Assembly (NCBI RefSeq): GCF_002811475.1
Contig: NZ_NPDL01000005.1
Location: forward strand, 313,595 to 377,594
DNA length: 64,000 bases
From: Leptospira hartskeerlii
GTDB taxonomy: Bacteria > Spirochaetota > Leptospiria > Leptospirales > Leptospiraceae
Reading direction: 5' to 3'
The translations under genes and the position numbers were made by a program. Below are positions 62,942 through 64,000 of the stretch, piece after piece. The notes below the pieces were generated by a model. That model saw only the letters and a program-made list of their open reading frames with translations. It ran no database searches and had not been told where the DNA came from. The first letter of the stretch is position 1; each line of letters starts with the position of its first letter.

Positions 62942-63523
62942 CTATTGTTGTTTTTTGTCGCTTATGAATTTTATAAGTTCTTTTGGGTTTTGATCCCAGT
63001 GTTTATCAAATTCGAAAAATAATCCTTTGATCTTTCCCTGAGAGTTAACCCAGAATACAGAATCAGGATGATCTATATCTCCGTTTTTATTGGAAGAAAA
63101 TGCCATAATTCCAAAAAGCCTGGCAAGTTCGAAAGCCCTACCCCTCGATTCCAGTCGGATAAATTTAGTTTCAGATTTAAGATCGGAAAAATATTTCTCG
63201 AAACGTTCTTCAGTGTCTTTTTCGGGATCTAAGCTTACAAATACTAGTCTAAGATTTTTTTGTTTCGAAATTAGGTTTTTCAATTTTTGCAAACTACCAT
63301 GGCAAATGGTTTTACAGTTTAGATATCCGAAATAGACCAGATTCTCTTTTCCGATTAAAGTTTTGCGTATATCTACAGTTTTACCGTCTTCTTCACTTAT
63401 TTGAAATTTAGGAAGATTTCTATCTGCTTCCATCATTCCGGAAGAAGAGCTCGGTAAAAAATAGAATAACGGAAAAATTACCGTTAATCCACCTATTGCA
63501 AATTTCCAAATAGCCGTTTGCAT
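62942..63523 (-). CDS. SCO1/SenC-family protein
   Basis: 193 aa. One N-terminal anchor (WKFAIGGLTVIFPLFYFL) and a thioredoxin-fold domain with CKTIC (Cys70, Cys74, a CxxxC copper-binding pair) and the later DIDHPDS (His near 155), the third usual ligand. Family members insert copper into cytochrome oxidase or act in redox signalling. It stands alone; no oxidase gene in this window. Confidence 0.87.
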   Translation of the reverse strand: MQTAIWKFAIGGLTVIFPLFYFLPSSSSGMMEADRNLPKFQISEEDGKTVDIRKTLIGKENLVYFGYLNCKTICHGSLQKLKNLISKQKNLRLVFVSLDPEKDTEERFEKYFSDLKSETKFIRLESRGRAFELARLFGIMAFSSNKNGDIDHPDSVFWVNSQGKIKGLFFEFDKHWDQNPKELIKFISDKKQQ

Positions 63524-63691
63524 TTTGCTAAGAGGTATTTAAAAACCCTCTAATATTACCAAAGACGAATAACTTTCTTTTTATTCAAAAAATTTCCTAA
63601 AGAAAGGCCTTAAGAATTAAAGGAAATTTATTTATGAATATGTTAAGTTTAAGTTATTTCTTAGTAAAAAATATTTAGACTTTTGACTGTT

Positions 63692-63843
63692 TTGTTGGAA
63701 TTCCAACAAGAGTTGTATATGGAAATTGGAGTTGCTATTTAAGAGATTTTAGTGTATAGGGGAAAAGGCTTCTCCCACGGGCCCTCCTCCTCCACCCGAA
63801 CTTGGGTGGGGGCGATCTCCAATCCCCTGTAGGAATTCCTACA
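63692..63843 (-). repeat. ~150-bp intergenic repeat element, copy B (inverted)
   Basis: Bounded by TTGTTGGA-AT-TCCAACAA (63692-63709) and TGTAGGA-AT-TCCTACA (63828-63843). Read on the minus strand it shows, in order, CCCCCACCC, GGGTGG, CGTGGGAG and CCCCTATA, at matching spacing to copy A (48740-48892). Confidence 0.75.
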
Positions 63844-63848
63844 AACAT

Positions 63849-63888
63849 AGTTTATCCGCACCGAAAGCTTGCTTTCAGATCATAAACT
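63849..63888. other. Nested inverted repeat (hairpin within hairpin)
   Basis: Outer AGTTTAT (63849-63855) with ATAAACT (63882-63888); inner GAAAGC-TT-GCTTTC (63863-63876). The arms are perfect with internal loops of seven and five bases. Possible structured RNA or terminator; no U-tract. Confidence 0.45.
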
Positions 63889-63974
63889 TGATTGGAATGA
63901 TTTGGAATTAGAAAGAAGAGAAAGTCTCTTCGAAAACATATAGAGTAGCGTGACTTAACCGAAGTTGTTACACC

Positions 63975-64000
63975 CCCAGCCCTTGCAAGCAAGGACTGGG
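63975..64000. other. Hairpin at window end
   Basis: CCCAG-C-CCTTGC-AA-GCAAGG-A-CTGGG: eleven pairs with one internal mismatch and a two-base turn. It runs into the window edge, so it may be part of a larger repeat. Confidence 0.5.

Larger units (their letters stand above)
63524..64000. other. 477-bp intergenic end region with repeat and hairpins
   Basis: No gene. It holds the 5' region of the SCO1 gene, repeat copy B (63692-63843), a structured segment (63849-63888) and a terminal hairpin (63975-64000) cut by the window edge. Confidence 0.6.

Overview
The window looks like a chromosomal segment of a spirochaete of the genus Leptospira. The support is a combination of signs: a BamA-type outer-membrane assembly protein and LpxC (a diderm that makes lipid A), several lipoproteins with loose spirochaetal lipoboxes ending in Cys, the flagellar chaperone FliS, two MBOAT genes each followed by a DUF1574-type protein (a family I know mainly from Leptospira), and fatty-acid-centred metabolism with two long-chain acyl-CoA ligases, GlpD, an enoyl-CoA hydratase and a patatin-like lipase. 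Base composition looks mid-range by eye. Genus is inferred from gene content; species cannot be given. No tRNA, rRNA, insertion sequence, CRISPR array or prophage was recognised.

Layout. 1-7.5 kb: end of bamA, pcrA/uvrD helicase, a small secreted protein, an inositol-phosphatase/CysQ-type enzyme, a glycosyltransferase and a TlpA-like thioredoxin lipoprotein. 7.6-13.3 kb: acyl-CoA ligase, PTS enzyme I and lpxC. 13.5-20.3 kb: an SDR enzyme, three tandem AIM24-type paralogues, an unusual radical SAM protein, a PQQ-type sugar dehydrogenase and a FecR-domain lipoprotein. 20.3-29.1 kb: lipA, a pseudouridine synthase, MBOAT/DUF1574 pair 1, transaldolase, purH and purN. 29.2-39.9 kb: fliS with a coiled-coil and a J-domain gene, an HNH nuclease, DedA, dGTPase, cysteine desulfurase, TPR proteins, a lipoprotein and an enoyl-CoA hydratase. 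40-50.6 kb: an alkyl-DHAP-synthase-like flavoenzyme, a membrane PP2C phosphatase, glpD, a 7TM-AraC regulator, a second acyl-CoA ligase, a TetR regulator and a patatin. 50.7-57 kb: thioesterase, a voltage-sensor-like protein, an NYN nuclease, MBOAT/DUF1574 pair 2, DJ-1/PfpI and a GT2-GtrA glycosyltransferase. 57-64 kb: a looser, AT-richer, accessory-looking stretch with DoxX, a jelly-roll-like protein, an HxlR regulator with clear palindromic operators, small secreted proteins, a chemotaxis receptor and a SCO1-like protein.

How genes may work together. glpD, the alkyl-DHAP-synthase-like enzyme, acyl-CoA ligases, TetR, patatin, thioesterase and enoyl-CoA hydratase point to linked lipid uptake, breakdown and remodelling. 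The two MBOAT plus SGNH-like pairs resemble DltB/DltD or AlgI/AlgJ systems that O-acylate envelope polymers. lpxC, the glycosyltransferases and bamA serve the outer membrane.

The most unusual observations are an apparently undescribed ~150 bp intergenic repeat bounded by GGAATTCC-centred palindromes (two inverted copies plus two solo palindromes), several genes that have promoter-like boxes only 8-11 nt before the start codon and no Shine-Dalgarno (possible leaderless transcripts), the AIM24 triplet, a CX8CX2C radical SAM protein, and the HxlR operator pair.
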